Assembly: GCA_018304605.1 (NCBI GenBank)
Contig: JAGVVU010000018.1
Coordinates: forward strand, 6,278-38,807
Direction: 5' to 3'
DNA length: 32,530 nucleotides
Source of the DNA: Candidatus Aenigmatarchaeota archaeon
GTDB taxonomy: Archaea > Aenigmatarchaeota > Aenigmatarchaeia > GW2011-AR5
The position numbers and the translations under genes are program-made. The notes under the pieces are model-generated. The model was not told the origin of the DNA. It did no database searches and saw only the letters and a program-made list of their open reading frames with translations. Below, in pieces: positions 17,340 to 26,359 of the stretch. Each line of letters starts with the position of its first letter. The stretch's first letter is position 1.

Positions 17340-17926
17340 CCCAAAGTCTGCGGGATTGCAGAGTTCTTGCCAGATGCCACTATGGGAGGGAAAGAAAGTG
17401 CCTCCGCATCGTTCCTTCTGGCAGCATAGTCCAGTTCTGCAGCCAGGTCCTTTTCAGTCCGGGATTTTCTCACAAGAGCTCCCATATCGTCCAGGATTTC
17501 CTCCGCAATGCGGCACGCTTCTCTGATTTTTATTATTTCGTGCCTGTCCTTAACGGATCTGATTGCTTCCATGTTTTTGGAAATGTCGGTTATTTTTCTC
17601 CCTTTCAATACCCTTCTGAAATGCATGAAGCGCCTCGCGGTTATTGAGGAATAGTCAATTCCCACTTTTTTGCCTGCGTGTTTCCTCATCGCTTTTTCTG
17701 CATCTTCGCGGTTCTCGATTATCTCTTTCTTTCCCCTGAAAATGCCGGCCTCAAGCCTGTTTGTGACTATAACGGGGCCGTTTCTGGTAACGATCACGGT
17801 GCTGGTGACTTGAATCGACTTGCTCAGGCCGGTGAAATAGTAGAAATTCTCATCCACATGCGATCCGTCAGTGAAGAAGACAAGGCTGTCCGCTTTGCAT
17901 TCTTCAAGGATTTTCCTGAAGTCCAT
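17225..17926 (-). CDS. M24 metallopeptidase (Xaa-Pro dipeptidase-like), N-terminal part (frame-split)
   Basis: Creatinase-like N-domain ...FYYFTGLSKSIQVTSTVIVTRNGPVIVTNRLE...IRSVKDRHEIIKIREACRIAEEIL...EALSFPPIVASGKNSAIPQ, then frame is lost. Confidence 0.85.
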   Translation of the reverse strand: MDFRKILEECKADSLVFFTDGSHVDENFYYFTGLSKSIQVTSTVIVTRNGPVIVTNRLEAGIFRGKKEIIENREDAEKAMRKHAGKKVGIDYSSITARRFMHFRRVLKGRKITDISKNMEAIRSVKDRHEIIKIREACRIAEEILDDMGALVRKSRTEKDLAAELDYAARRNDAEALSFPPIVASGKNSAIPQTLGWSMKVTALTSRVSFASGNLTKRHGMFMMLFILRSRLP

Positions 17927-17957
17927 CAGTATAATTCCGCGAGAAGCAATTAAAGGT

Positions 17958-20465
17958 CTATTTTTCCAGCGACCTTTTCATAATGTCGGCTTCTTTTTGC
18001 TTTTCTTCCATCTTTCGTCTTACTTCTTCTGTCACCCTGTAAGATTCTATGTCGGTATCCAGCCAAGTGTATATCTGTTTTATCGAGTCTTCTGCAGCCC
18101 TTTTTAGCCTGTCGAACCTGTCACCCTTGGTCAGATCCTCCAGGACAGGAATTGCACGCTCATCCCCGAGCTCGCCAAGGGCCTTTACTGCGGCTATCTG
18201 CACGAGCGCAAATCTGTCCTCTGTCAGGTTTATCAGAAAATCAATGACGTCTTTTCTTCCTTTGCCAAGCGTTCCAAGATTCTTGATTGCAAACATCCTT
18301 GTCCTGTGCGCATTGCCGCGTTGCGCGTATTCTTTCAATATTTCTATGGAGTCTGTTCCATGGAGATGTGCAAATCCATCGACAGCGCCCGCGCGAATCG
18401 CATCTATCCACGAATCCCTGGCGGTCATCGTTTTCAGAATGGGCTCCACAGAGATGTCTCTTGTCTTCCCCAGAGTCCTGCAGACCTCTGCCGGAACAAG
18501 ATAGCTATTTTTGTCGTCAAGTAGGTGCTTTATTTCTTTTATAACTCTGGGGTCTTTGAATTCGCCCAGCGCAGCAACGGCAGCTCTCCTTGCGAGAGGA
18601 TGCTTCAATGAAAGGCCCTTCACAAGATAATCCAAAGCAGTCTGGTTTCTCATCTGTCCGAGAAGTGTGGCGATTTCCGCCTGGACGCCCCAAAACTTCT
18701 CATTTAGCATCGCATCACCAAGTATTTTGGCATCCTTTTGTGTCCCATTTTTTGATATCTCGGCCGCGGCCGCGATTCTCCCCACAACATTCGAATCTAG
18801 TCTGAGCTGGTTTAGCCACAAAGATTTCGATTTCACCTGTTCCATCTTCTTCAATATCGTATAATCGGGATCAATCCTTACCATGGTGGGCTCGTTGTCG
18901 ATCTTATAAGTGAACAGCTGTTCCTTCTGCTCGACTGTCTCCTCGAAGGATTTGATTCCGCTTGGTGTAGTGAATTCTATTTTCATCCTGACAGAAAATA
19001 ACTGGGTATCTGCCGGCTGGGTCTGTATGATTCTGACATTCGCTTCCTTCTTCTTGCCGTCATAAAAATAGAGGACTTTGTATTCAGGGTGACCTGGATT
19101 AAAAACCCACTGATCAAAGAATTTTTTCATGTTCAAACCAGTTGACTCCTCTATAGAAGCGATAAGGTCCAGGGTCTCTACTGCGGAGTTCTGGTTCTTC
19201 TTGACGTAGTTATTGATAGCAGCCCACCAGAGCCTGTCGCCAAGCATTGCTCTCAGCATGTGAAGTACGTACGCACCTTTCTGGTATAGGTGCCTGTCGA
19301 ACATGTCTTCCGAGCGGCGGAACAGGTTCGTCACGATCGCTCTCCTGTATTTGTCCCTATCCTCGGAAAAATACTCCTGTGCATTCTGGTACATCTCATA
19401 TGCAAATTCGTCCTCGCCTTTGTCGTGCTCCGCGAAAAGGGCGTCAAAATAGGTTGCGAAGCTCTCATTGAGCCATGAATGCGACCAGTCCTTGCATGTT
19501 ATAAGGTCGCCAAACCACTGGTGCGCAAGTTCATGAGCGCAAAGGCCGTCCGAATGATACTTTGCCTCTTCATGGGCTCTTTCATCGTGAAGCACGGAAT
19601 CGGTCTGGGTCGTCGAGGTCGTATGTTCCATCCCGCCAAAAATAAAATCAGCAACTGCTATTTGTGCGTATTTTTCGTAAGGGTAGTCGACACCTATCAT
19701 TTTTGAGAAAAATTCGATCATCTGCGGAGTCTTGCCAAAAGCCCTTTTTATTTCTTCTTCCCTGCCTTTTTCGCAGTAGTAGAGAACTGGGATGTCTTTC
19801 CATTTGTCCTTGATCTCCGAAAAGCTTCCGATTACAAAATTGAGAAGATATGTCGAGTGGGGCTTGGACATCCGCCAATGATACGTTTTGGTTTTCTTCT
19901 TCTTGTCCTCCAACGCCTTGACGAGTTTCCCGTTGGATATCGCAACAAACCCCGCAGGCACGGTTATTATAGTCTCGGTCGTCGCCTTTTCATTTGGCAT
20001 ATCTTGCGACGGCCACCAATACCGTGCGTCATCAGTCTGGCTGTGCGACCAGGCTTGGACGGGATTTTTTGGATAGAATTTATCCGGCTCGACAAAATAA
20101 ATCCCAAGTTTTGGCGCAACTAGTTTGTATTCTATGACAACTTGTATTTCCTTTCCGCTCTCAATTTTTCCGGTGTCGATTTCGATTTTAGAACTATCAT
20201 ATCTGTATTTGACGGGTTTCCCGCCGGCTTTTACAGAGGTGATTTTGAAGTTTTTTGCGTCAAAGTTCAGTATATTTTTTCCGTTTAGCGACTTCAGCGT
20301 TGTTGAGCAGATGCCTGATATTATTTTCTTCTGAAAATCAACATCAAGCTCCAGCTTTACGTGCACGGTGGCAAAATTCCTGTCAGGCGCGTACTGGGGT
20401 TTGGGGGACATCCCGGCGAAACGCGGATCAGGCAGACCTATAAATCTTGAGGAGTACAAGCACAT
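17958..20465 (-). CDS. M1 family aminopeptidase with C-terminal HEAT-like repeats
   Basis: FIFGGMEHTTSTTQTDSVLHDERAHEEA...HELAHQWFGDLITCKDWSHSWLNESFATYFDALF (HExxH-18-E); repeated ARRAAVAALGEFKDPRVIKEIKHLL / QIAAVKALGELGDERAIPVLEDL. Confidence 0.95.
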   Translation of the reverse strand: MCLYSSRFIGLPDPRFAGMSPKPQYAPDRNFATVHVKLELDVDFQKKIISGICSTTLKSLNGKNILNFDAKNFKITSVKAGGKPVKYRYDSSKIEIDTGKIESGKEIQVVIEYKLVAPKLGIYFVEPDKFYPKNPVQAWSHSQTDDARYWWPSQDMPNEKATTETIITVPAGFVAISNGKLVKALEDKKKKTKTYHWRMSKPHSTYLLNFVIGSFSEIKDKWKDIPVLYYCEKGREEEIKRAFGKTPQMIEFFSKMIGVDYPYEKYAQIAVADFIFGGMEHTTSTTQTDSVLHDERAHEEAKYHSDGLCAHELAHQWFGDLITCKDWSHSWLNESFATYFDALFAEHDKGEDEFAYEMYQNAQEYFSEDRDKYRRAIVTNLFRRSEDMFDRHLYQKGAYVLHMLRAMLGDRLWWAAINNYVKKNQNSAVETLDLIASIEESTGLNMKKFFDQWVFNPGHPEYKVLYFYDGKKKEANVRIIQTQPADTQLFSVRMKIEFTTPSGIKSFEETVEQKEQLFTYKIDNEPTMVRIDPDYTILKKMEQVKSKSLWLNQLRLDSNVVGRIAAAAEISKNGTQKDAKILGDAMLNEKFWGVQAEIATLLGQMRNQTALDYLVKGLSLKHPLARRAAVAALGEFKDPRVIKEIKHLLDDKNSYLVPAEVCRTLGKTRDISVEPILKTMTARDSWIDAIRAGAVDGFAHLHGTDSIEILKEYAQRGNAHRTRMFAIKNLGTLGKGRKDVIDFLINLTEDRFALVQIAAVKALGELGDERAIPVLEDLTKGDRFDRLKRAAEDSIKQIYTWLDTDIESYRVTEEVRRKMEEKQKEADIMKRSLEK

Positions 20466-20547
20466 TAGAACCAATTCACAACTTTAAGATATAAAGTTTT
20501 ATTTCAGAAAGTCTAAGAGAAACCTATTAAATTTCTTGTTGATTGTC

Positions 20548-21879
20548 ATGAGCATATTCAGGAGTTACGACATACGGGGCATTTACGGAAAGGACATTGA
20601 CGAGGGTATAATGAGGCGTGTAGGCGCGGCTTTTTCCACTGTCTCTACAAACACGATTGCTGTAGCCTGCGACATGAGGCTTTCCAGCGAATCACTGAAG
20701 AAAGCCTTTGTCGAGGGCTGCTCGGTGGACGTAATGGATTGCGGGCGCCTCCCACTTGGCGTCGGACTTCTTCATTGCCTCAAAAAGTTTGACTACGCTT
20801 ACATAACAGGCTCACACTTGCCGAAGGAATGGAATGGTGTGAAGTTTTTCCACAAGTCAGGTATCGGCTTCCACGAAACTGAGAACAAGAACATCGAGAA
20901 AAAGTTTCTGACTATCAGGGCAAAGCAGAAAGACATGAAAAACGTCAGTCAGCGAATCAGGAAGAAAGCCGACATGAAACAACTTTTGGAAAGCTACAAA
21001 AAATACGCCGCGGGCAAAATAAAAGTCGGGCGGCCGCTGCACGTCGTGCTCGATTGCGGCAATGGCATGGCGAGTATCATAGCAAAGGAAATGTTCAATG
21101 AAGCGGGATTCAAAGCGGAGGCTATATACGACACGCTTGACGGAACATTCCCCAATCGCGATTCCGACCCGAATGATGACAAGCTGGAGAAGCTCAGGAA
21201 AAAGGTCCAGTCAGCTGATATCGGCATTGCTTACGACGGCGACGGCGACAGAATGGTCATTGTGGACGAGAACGGCCGCAAACTTACGCCGGGGCAGGTA
21301 ACATACCTGATTCTTCTGGGCGTCAGGCAAAGCGGTCCTGTAATAGCGAATGTAGAGTGTACAAGGGCAATAGATGATATAGCAAGGAAATTCGGCAAGC
21401 ATGTGGTTCGTGTGCCTGTTGGACATACATTTCTCATGGAGGGTGTGGACAAGAACAAGGCATGCTTTGGCGTGGAATCAGCCGCACATTATGCGCTTCC
21501 TTACATGGCACCTTTTGACGATTCGCTCATTGTGAGCATTTTTGCGGCGGCAGTGCTCTCGCAGCAAAGCAAACCACTGTCGGAAATCGTCAATGCAGTT
21601 AAGGAGTACCCCTTCGAGCGGATTAATTTTGAATGTGATGACAAAAGAAAATTCATAATTGTTGAGAACCTCCGGCGAAATTTCAGGAAAGAATACAAAA
21701 GCGTCACGACTCTTGACGGAGTTCGTGTCGACTTTCCGGACGGCTGGGTGCTCGTGCGCGCGTCAAATACTTCACCATTTGTACGCCTCACAGCGGAAGC
21801 GGAAGACAAGAAGACATTGAAACGTCTGACTGACAAGTTCTCGATGATGCTAAGCGACGAAATAAAAAAGCAGAAATAA
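20548..21879 (+). CDS. Phosphomannomutase/phosphoglucomutase family
   Basis: FRSYDIRGIYGKDI, YITGSHLPKEWNGVKFF, VLDCGNGMAS, AYDGDGDRMVIVDENG, C-terminal RASNTSPFVRLTAEA. Confidence 0.95.
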   Translation: MSIFRSYDIRGIYGKDIDEGIMRRVGAAFSTVSTNTIAVACDMRLSSESLKKAFVEGCSVDVMDCGRLPLGVGLLHCLKKFDYAYITGSHLPKEWNGVKFFHKSGIGFHETENKNIEKKFLTIRAKQKDMKNVSQRIRKKADMKQLLESYKKYAAGKIKVGRPLHVVLDCGNGMASIIAKEMFNEAGFKAEAIYDTLDGTFPNRDSDPNDDKLEKLRKKVQSADIGIAYDGDGDRMVIVDENGRKLTPGQVTYLILLGVRQSGPVIANVECTRAIDDIARKFGKHVVRVPVGHTFLMEGVDKNKACFGVESAAHYALPYMAPFDDSLIVSIFAAAVLSQQSKPLSEIVNAVKEYPFERINFECDDKRKFIIVENLRRNFRKEYKSVTTLDGVRVDFPDGWVLVRASNTSPFVRLTAEAEDKKTLKRLTDKFSMMLSDEIKKQK

Positions 21880-21889
21880 CCTGGTTGAT

Positions 21890-22282
21890 ATGAAAAAGAA
21901 AGTATTGCTGTTCGTATGCAAAGGCAATAGGTATAGAAGCAGGATAGCGGAGGAAATTTTCAATAAAAACGCTCCGCACGGTTTTATCGCCAAAAGCGCT
22001 GGGATACATTATCAGAAATGGAATGACAGGGCAGTGCCTAAAGTGCTGAGAGAGATTGGGATAGAATTGACAAAAAGAAAGCCGATGAAATTGACCGGTC
22101 AGATGATAGCGAAGGCCTCGAGAGTAATAGTTTTCGATGGTGTTAAGATTTCGGGAAAGATGGAGACTTGGCCGGTAAAGGACTGTCACGCCGGAGACGT
22201 AGTATGCATAAGAAAAGGCAGAAAACAGATAGAAAGACGTGTGAAGAAACTGCTCACCGAGCTTGTCGCTTACCAAAAATGA
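21890..22282 (+). CDS. Low-molecular-weight protein phosphatase / arsenate reductase-like
   Basis: VLLFVCKGNRYRSRIAEEIF (C-x5-R-S P-loop), SAGIH. Confidence 0.88.
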   Translation: MKKKVLLFVCKGNRYRSRIAEEIFNKNAPHGFIAKSAGIHYQKWNDRAVPKVLREIGIELTKRKPMKLTGQMIAKASRVIVFDGVKISGKMETWPVKDCHAGDVVCIRKGRKQIERRVKKLLTELVAYQK

Positions 22283-22435
22283 CGAAGAAAGATGTAGTAG
22301 AAGCCAAAGACAGACAACATGCCTACTATAGCAGTATAGCGTTCATCTTTCAATATACCGAGCAATGGGTAGTATATCAGAACAGAAACGATAATGATGA
22401 TTGCAAGCACTGCAAGAACGCCCTTCCGACTCACA
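22271..22435 (-). CDS. Small two-TM membrane protein (54 aa, GTG start), absent from the ORF track
   Basis: Own translation: MSRKGVLAVLAIIIIVSVLIYYPLLGILKDERYTAIVGMLSVFGFYYIFLRHFW; follows the nucleotidyltransferase stop. Confidence 0.5.
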
Positions 22436-22446
22436 TTGCAACAACC

Positions 22447-23094
22447 CTACAAATTCAATCTCTTCAGCATTTTGCCGGCCTCTTCCAGTTCCTTGAGCGT
22501 GTTTATAGTCACCCAGTATCCGGTATGTTTGAATGCCCTGAGCTGGCCCTGTGCAGCGAGTTTCGGCAGGACATCATGCTCAAGGCTTCCGGTCTCCGGA
22601 AATTTCACTTTTTTGCTTAGCATATGCATGCCGAGGTTCGCCCAGTAAGGCAGGAGCGGCTTCTCCCTGAATTTCTTGATATGCCCGTCATTGAGGTCTA
22701 CTATTCCGAACTGGCTGTGGAAGCGGGAAACCACAGTCGTATTGCTGCCGGTCTTGATCAGTTTCTGTATGTCTACATTATTTATGTCATCCGCATTGAG
22801 TACAAGAAACTCACTGCCCTCTATGTGATCAATGGCAAGTTTCACCGCGCCCGCAGTCCCTCTTGGCTTGTCCTCAATAGAATAGATGAATTGGCCGCCG
22901 TAGTGCTCCTTTATCTTCTCCCACCTGTATCCGCAGGCAAGGACAATTTTGTTTATTGATCTGGATTTTTTTAGAAAGTTCAGATGGTATTCAAGAGTAG
23001 GCTTCCCGTTTATTGGTACCATGCATTTCGGCAAATCTTCCGTAACTGGGCGCAAGCGCTTTGCCTGGCCGCCTGCAAGAATGATTATCTCCAT
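22447..23094 (-). CDS. Sugar-1-phosphate nucleotidyltransferase
   Basis: MEIIILAGGQAKRLRPVTEDLPKCMVPINGKPTLEYHLNFL, VLNADDI. Confidence 0.95.
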   Translation of the reverse strand: MEIIILAGGQAKRLRPVTEDLPKCMVPINGKPTLEYHLNFLKKSRSINKIVLACGYRWEKIKEHYGGQFIYSIEDKPRGTAGAVKLAIDHIEGSEFLVLNADDINNVDIQKLIKTGSNTTVVSRFHSQFGIVDLNDGHIKKFREKPLLPYWANLGMHMLSKKVKFPETGSLEHDVLPKLAAQGQLRAFKHTGYWVTINTLKELEEAGKMLKRLNL

Positions 23095-23095
23095 T

Positions 23096-23473
23096 TTATT
23101 CAACCTGAACAAGTGTTATCTTATTGGCTATTATTTCCAGTTCGTTTTTATAAACGTTTATCTGGCCGTCAACAGTGATAAGCTCATTCTCCTTTAATTC
23201 GTATACCTCTTTTTGGCCACGTGCAGTCCTTTCAAACATCACGACAGTTATGTTTCCTGTAACGTCGCCGAGCGTGATAAAGATGTTGCCATTCACAATG
23301 CTGTAAGAATTAACTGTGCCGCTCAAGGTGACCTGTTTTCCCGTGTCGTTTTTGCTTATGTCTCCTATCACGATGCTCTGGGGCCCGATCAGTGCTATTG
23401 ACAGGTAAATCATTGCTACTCCCAATATCGCGATCAAAAGCGAGATCTTGACCAGCTTTTCGTCCGATATCAT
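23096..23473 (-). CDS. Membrane-anchored OB-fold (tRNA_anti-like) protein
   Basis: N-terminal TM LLIAILGVAMIYLSIALIG then GKQVTLSGTVNSYSIVNGNIFITLGDVTGNITVVMF...ELKENELITVDGQINVYKNELEIIANKI. Confidence 0.8.
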   Translation of the reverse strand: MISDEKLVKISLLIAILGVAMIYLSIALIGPQSIVIGDISKNDTGKQVTLSGTVNSYSIVNGNIFITLGDVTGNITVVMFERTARGQKEVYELKENELITVDGQINVYKNELEIIANKITLVQVE

Positions 23474-24030
23474 TGTCCCAGCTCGAATATTTCTACATCC
23501 TCGTAAACAGGACCCTTATTTGTCGCCGTCGATTTCTTTAGTTTAATCCGATCGATTCGCATATTTCCAATCCATGTATTTTCATGTTTTTTGGCAAACT
23601 TGATTATTTCATCTATATATTTCTGCGATCTTATGCGGGCGATAGTAAGGTGTGGCGATGGTTTCTCTTTCTTGAAAAGTTCGGCAAGTGCTTGGTTAAT
23701 AGCAGATTGTAGGTTAAATAAAGAGGGCTCGGTGCCTTTTGGGCTGTGCGGTTTGGCTCCGATCCAGACGATGCGAATGAATTTTTCGCTTGGGAAGACG
23801 CCAATGCTACTGATACCTATCTCGAACGGCTCCCATTCGGCTACCAGCTTTCCAAGCAGATCTTTGACCTTATTCACGGTACCTTCACTGGCTTCACCAA
23901 TAAACTTAAGGGTAAAGTGCAGGTTTTCTGGTTTGGCAAGCTTGGCATCCAGTCCAACAAGCTCTTTCTGTAACTCCACAACTTTTTGCCTAAGAGTCGG
24001 ATCGAGATCAGCAGCAATAAAGCATCGCAT
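23470..24030 (-). CDS. thpR: RNA 2',3'-cyclic phosphodiesterase (2'-5' RNA ligase family, ThpR)
   Basis: Two HxT motifs HFTLKFIGE and HLTIARIRS; MRCFIAADLD start. Confidence 0.95.
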   Translation of the reverse strand: MRCFIAADLDPTLRQKVVELQKELVGLDAKLAKPENLHFTLKFIGEASEGTVNKVKDLLGKLVAEWEPFEIGISSIGVFPSEKFIRIVWIGAKPHSPKGTEPSLFNLQSAINQALAELFKKEKPSPHLTIARIRSQKYIDEIIKFAKKHENTWIGNMRIDRIKLKKSTATNKGPVYEDVEIFELGQ

Positions 24031-24206
24031 TAGTTTACTTGTCAGATGTGCTTAAAATATTCACTCCTGTCAAAGTCTGGAAAAATGTCCATAGGAGAGC
24101 TATTTTGAGAAAACCCTGTGAGTGCCAGAATTTTCAACTTTAAGCGGCTGTAGTTATAAAAAAGCTTTAAGTTTACAGTTGATAAGTTTATTCTTATTGT
24201 GAGTGT

Positions 24207-24506
24207 ATGGGAAGAAAAAAAGGATTTGACGAGAAGAAAATCGGGAAGATCATATCCATTTTAGCTGCGAATCCCGACGGGATATGGATAAGGCAGATCG
24301 CCAAACAGACTGACTACTCGCCCCCTACTATTACCCACTATGTTGAGGGCATTTTAGCTCCGCTAGTCGAGGATACAAGCCTTGGTACGGGCAAGCCGCT
24401 GCTGCGTGTGGTACGCCTAAAGCCGTTTGTCATTGAGAAGCTCCAGGAAGGCAAGGACATCCGCCAGATTATGAAAATTTTGCGTCTCGTAGGCAAAATT
24501 CAATAG
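24207..24506 (+). CDS. Winged-HTH DNA-binding protein
   Basis: KIGKIISILAANPDGIWIRQIAKQTDYSPPTITHYVEGIL...LLRVVRLKPFVIEKL. Confidence 0.8.
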   Translation: MGRKKGFDEKKIGKIISILAANPDGIWIRQIAKQTDYSPPTITHYVEGILAPLVEDTSLGTGKPLLRVVRLKPFVIEKLQEGKDIRQIMKILRLVGKIQ

Positions 24507-24627
24507 ATTTTAACTTCCTTCTAACTATTAATGGCTCTAAATTCTCTAAAAAAGTTAAATATTAGCTTTTAAGCCGTAAAAACCTGTTTTGAAAGTATTA
24601 ATTTTTGTATGTTATGTCTAACCTTGG

Positions 24628-25020
24628 CTCACGAATTCAATGCTTAAGCTCACCAAATTTTTATATGAACGTGAAGGGTCAGTGAAATTCATGTGAAGTT
24701 CATCAAATTTTAGTGAATATATACGTGAATGCATGTGAATATGATGAAGACCTCTCACAAATTAAGAAAATTTTATAATCTAAAAATAATAAAACTCACA
24801 TTTTGGGGTCTACTATGACAAAATACAGGAAAACCCTTCACAAACCCTTCACAAACCCTTCATTTTAGGTAATGAAGTTCACGTAAAAATCAGTGAAATT
24901 CATATGAATTCATGGTGAAATAAAGAAAATTTAAGAAGTAATTGTGAATATAAGAGCAAATTTGGTGAAGAATTAAAATAAGACCGTGAAATTGCTTAAA
25001 TTTCAATGAAGGTCTGTGAA
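24628..25020. repeat. Cluster of GTGAA/TTCAC (and GTGAG/CTCAC) words, candidate iteron/operator array
   Basis: 12 GTGAA on + (24671, 24682, 24693, 24713, 24725, 24735, 24893, 24915, 24944, 24965, 24986, 25016), 3 TTCAC, 4 CTCAC (24628, 24649, 24753, 24795); TCAGTGAAATTCAT occurs twice. Confidence 0.7.
24831..24863 (+). repeat. Tandem 11-bp repeat x3 (AAACCCTTCAC / AAACCCTTCAC / AAACCCTTCAT)
   Basis: Directly read; two identical units and a third with one terminal change. Confidence 0.95.
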
Positions 25021-25037
25021 CTTTACAATACAAAAAC

Positions 25038-25045
25038 TTATATAC
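25038..25045 (+). promoter_or_regulatory. TATA-like box for the AAA+ ATPase gene
   Basis: CTTATATAC ending ~22 nt before ATG 25067, consistent with a leaderless or short-leader transcript. Confidence 0.5.
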
Positions 25046-25066
25046 TCTGGCACACAAGTATGTGAC

Positions 25067-26251
25067 ATGGAAGAAGAAATTGATGTAACTTTGGCAGAGG
25101 ATGAACAATCTAACCTACATGACTCTGATTCTGTTCAGGAAAAGCCGATTGATGACTCACATAAGAAAAAAGAGGAGCCGGTAGAAAAGCCAGAAGAAAT
25201 AGTTCAAAATACACCAAAAATGCTAAATAATCCTGATGAATGGTTTAAAGCTATTAAATGGTCTGGAAACCCATTTATTCTTAATATTATACCAGAACTG
25301 TTTGTAGGTTATCGAAATCAGTCTGAGGAGCTATTGAGGCTGGCAAGGGAAAAACACAAGATTATCATGCTTATAGGACCGACTGGTTCTGGCAAGACTA
25401 CATTGCTCGAATGGCTGTCAAAGAACATGGATGACAGGTTTGATTTTCTGTTTATAGGGAAACCACCACAAAAACCGGAGGAATTTGTCGATGTCTTTAA
25501 TGAAAGATATCCACGTATATTTCGGAAGCTTAAAAATATGTATCAGATACCGAATTTCCTCAACAAAAGGCTCCGTTCCAGGCATCTGATTGTGCTCTAT
25601 GACGAGGCCCATGAATCCAAGATGGATGTTCTTGAGTGGCTTCGTGTTCTGAGTGATCAGGTGGACAATATGTCCATAATCATTGCCGGACTTCCGGTCT
25701 TCGAGGAGCATCTTGCGAAACTGGAAACGCTTCGAAAGCGTGTCATGGGGAAAATCGAGCTTGTATCACTCACAAAAGAAGAAACTGAGAATCTGGTCAG
25801 GAAACGGATACAGAATGTCGGAGGCAGCGGCGAGGAATTCAAGGAGCTGATTGGCGCGATTTACAGCATGTCAGGCGGATTCCCGAGGGAAATAATAAAG
25901 GTGTGCAACGATGTCATCAACGAATCGATGAAGACAGGCAGACCTCTCACAAAAGAACTGATTCAGCACGAGTCAACAAAGGAAGAATTGAAAGTGTCGC
26001 TCCGCTTCCTCGAGGAACTCAGCCCCATGCAGCGGGAGATAATTGAGATGCTTGTCAATCCGATGACGCCGGGCCAGATAGCGAATAATCTCGACCTCGC
26101 AAAATACAAGTCACGCCAGCATGCTGTTCGTTCGATGAATAATATATTGAAGAGGCTGATGGATGACGGATTGGTTGGGAGAGCAAAGGAAGACCGTGCG
26201 TATTTGTACCAGCTTTCACCCAGCATACGAAGTATTGTCGTGAAAGCGTGA
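25067..26251 (+). CDS. AAA+ ATPase (Orc1/Cdc6- or ExeA/TniB-like) with C-terminal winged helix
   Basis: IIMLIGPTGSGKTTLLEWL (Walker A), LIVLYDEAHES (Walker B), SGGFPREIIKVCNDVI, C-terminal LSPMQREIIEMLVNPMTPGQIANNLDLAKYKSRQHAVRSMNNILKRLMDDGLVGR. Confidence 0.88.
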   Translation: MEEEIDVTLAEDEQSNLHDSDSVQEKPIDDSHKKKEEPVEKPEEIVQNTPKMLNNPDEWFKAIKWSGNPFILNIIPELFVGYRNQSEELLRLAREKHKIIMLIGPTGSGKTTLLEWLSKNMDDRFDFLFIGKPPQKPEEFVDVFNERYPRIFRKLKNMYQIPNFLNKRLRSRHLIVLYDEAHESKMDVLEWLRVLSDQVDNMSIIIAGLPVFEEHLAKLETLRKRVMGKIELVSLTKEETENLVRKRIQNVGGSGEEFKELIGAIYSMSGGFPREIIKVCNDVINESMKTGRPLTKELIQHESTKEELKVSLRFLEELSPMQREIIEMLVNPMTPGQIANNLDLAKYKSRQHAVRSMNNILKRLMDDGLVGRAKEDRAYLYQLSPSIRSIVVKA

Positions 26252-26359
26252 GCAGATTTATCTCTCACATAGCAAAAGAATCGTGATTCCTCCGTGATTG
26301 GCGGAAATGCCGCAGAAATTATTTATACCTGCTCCAGTAAGTAATAGAAGGTGAAAAAA

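Noticed and set aside
24628-25020. CRISPR array
   Set aside because: Repeat words are 5-14 bp with irregular spacing; no long conserved repeat, uniform spacers or cas genes
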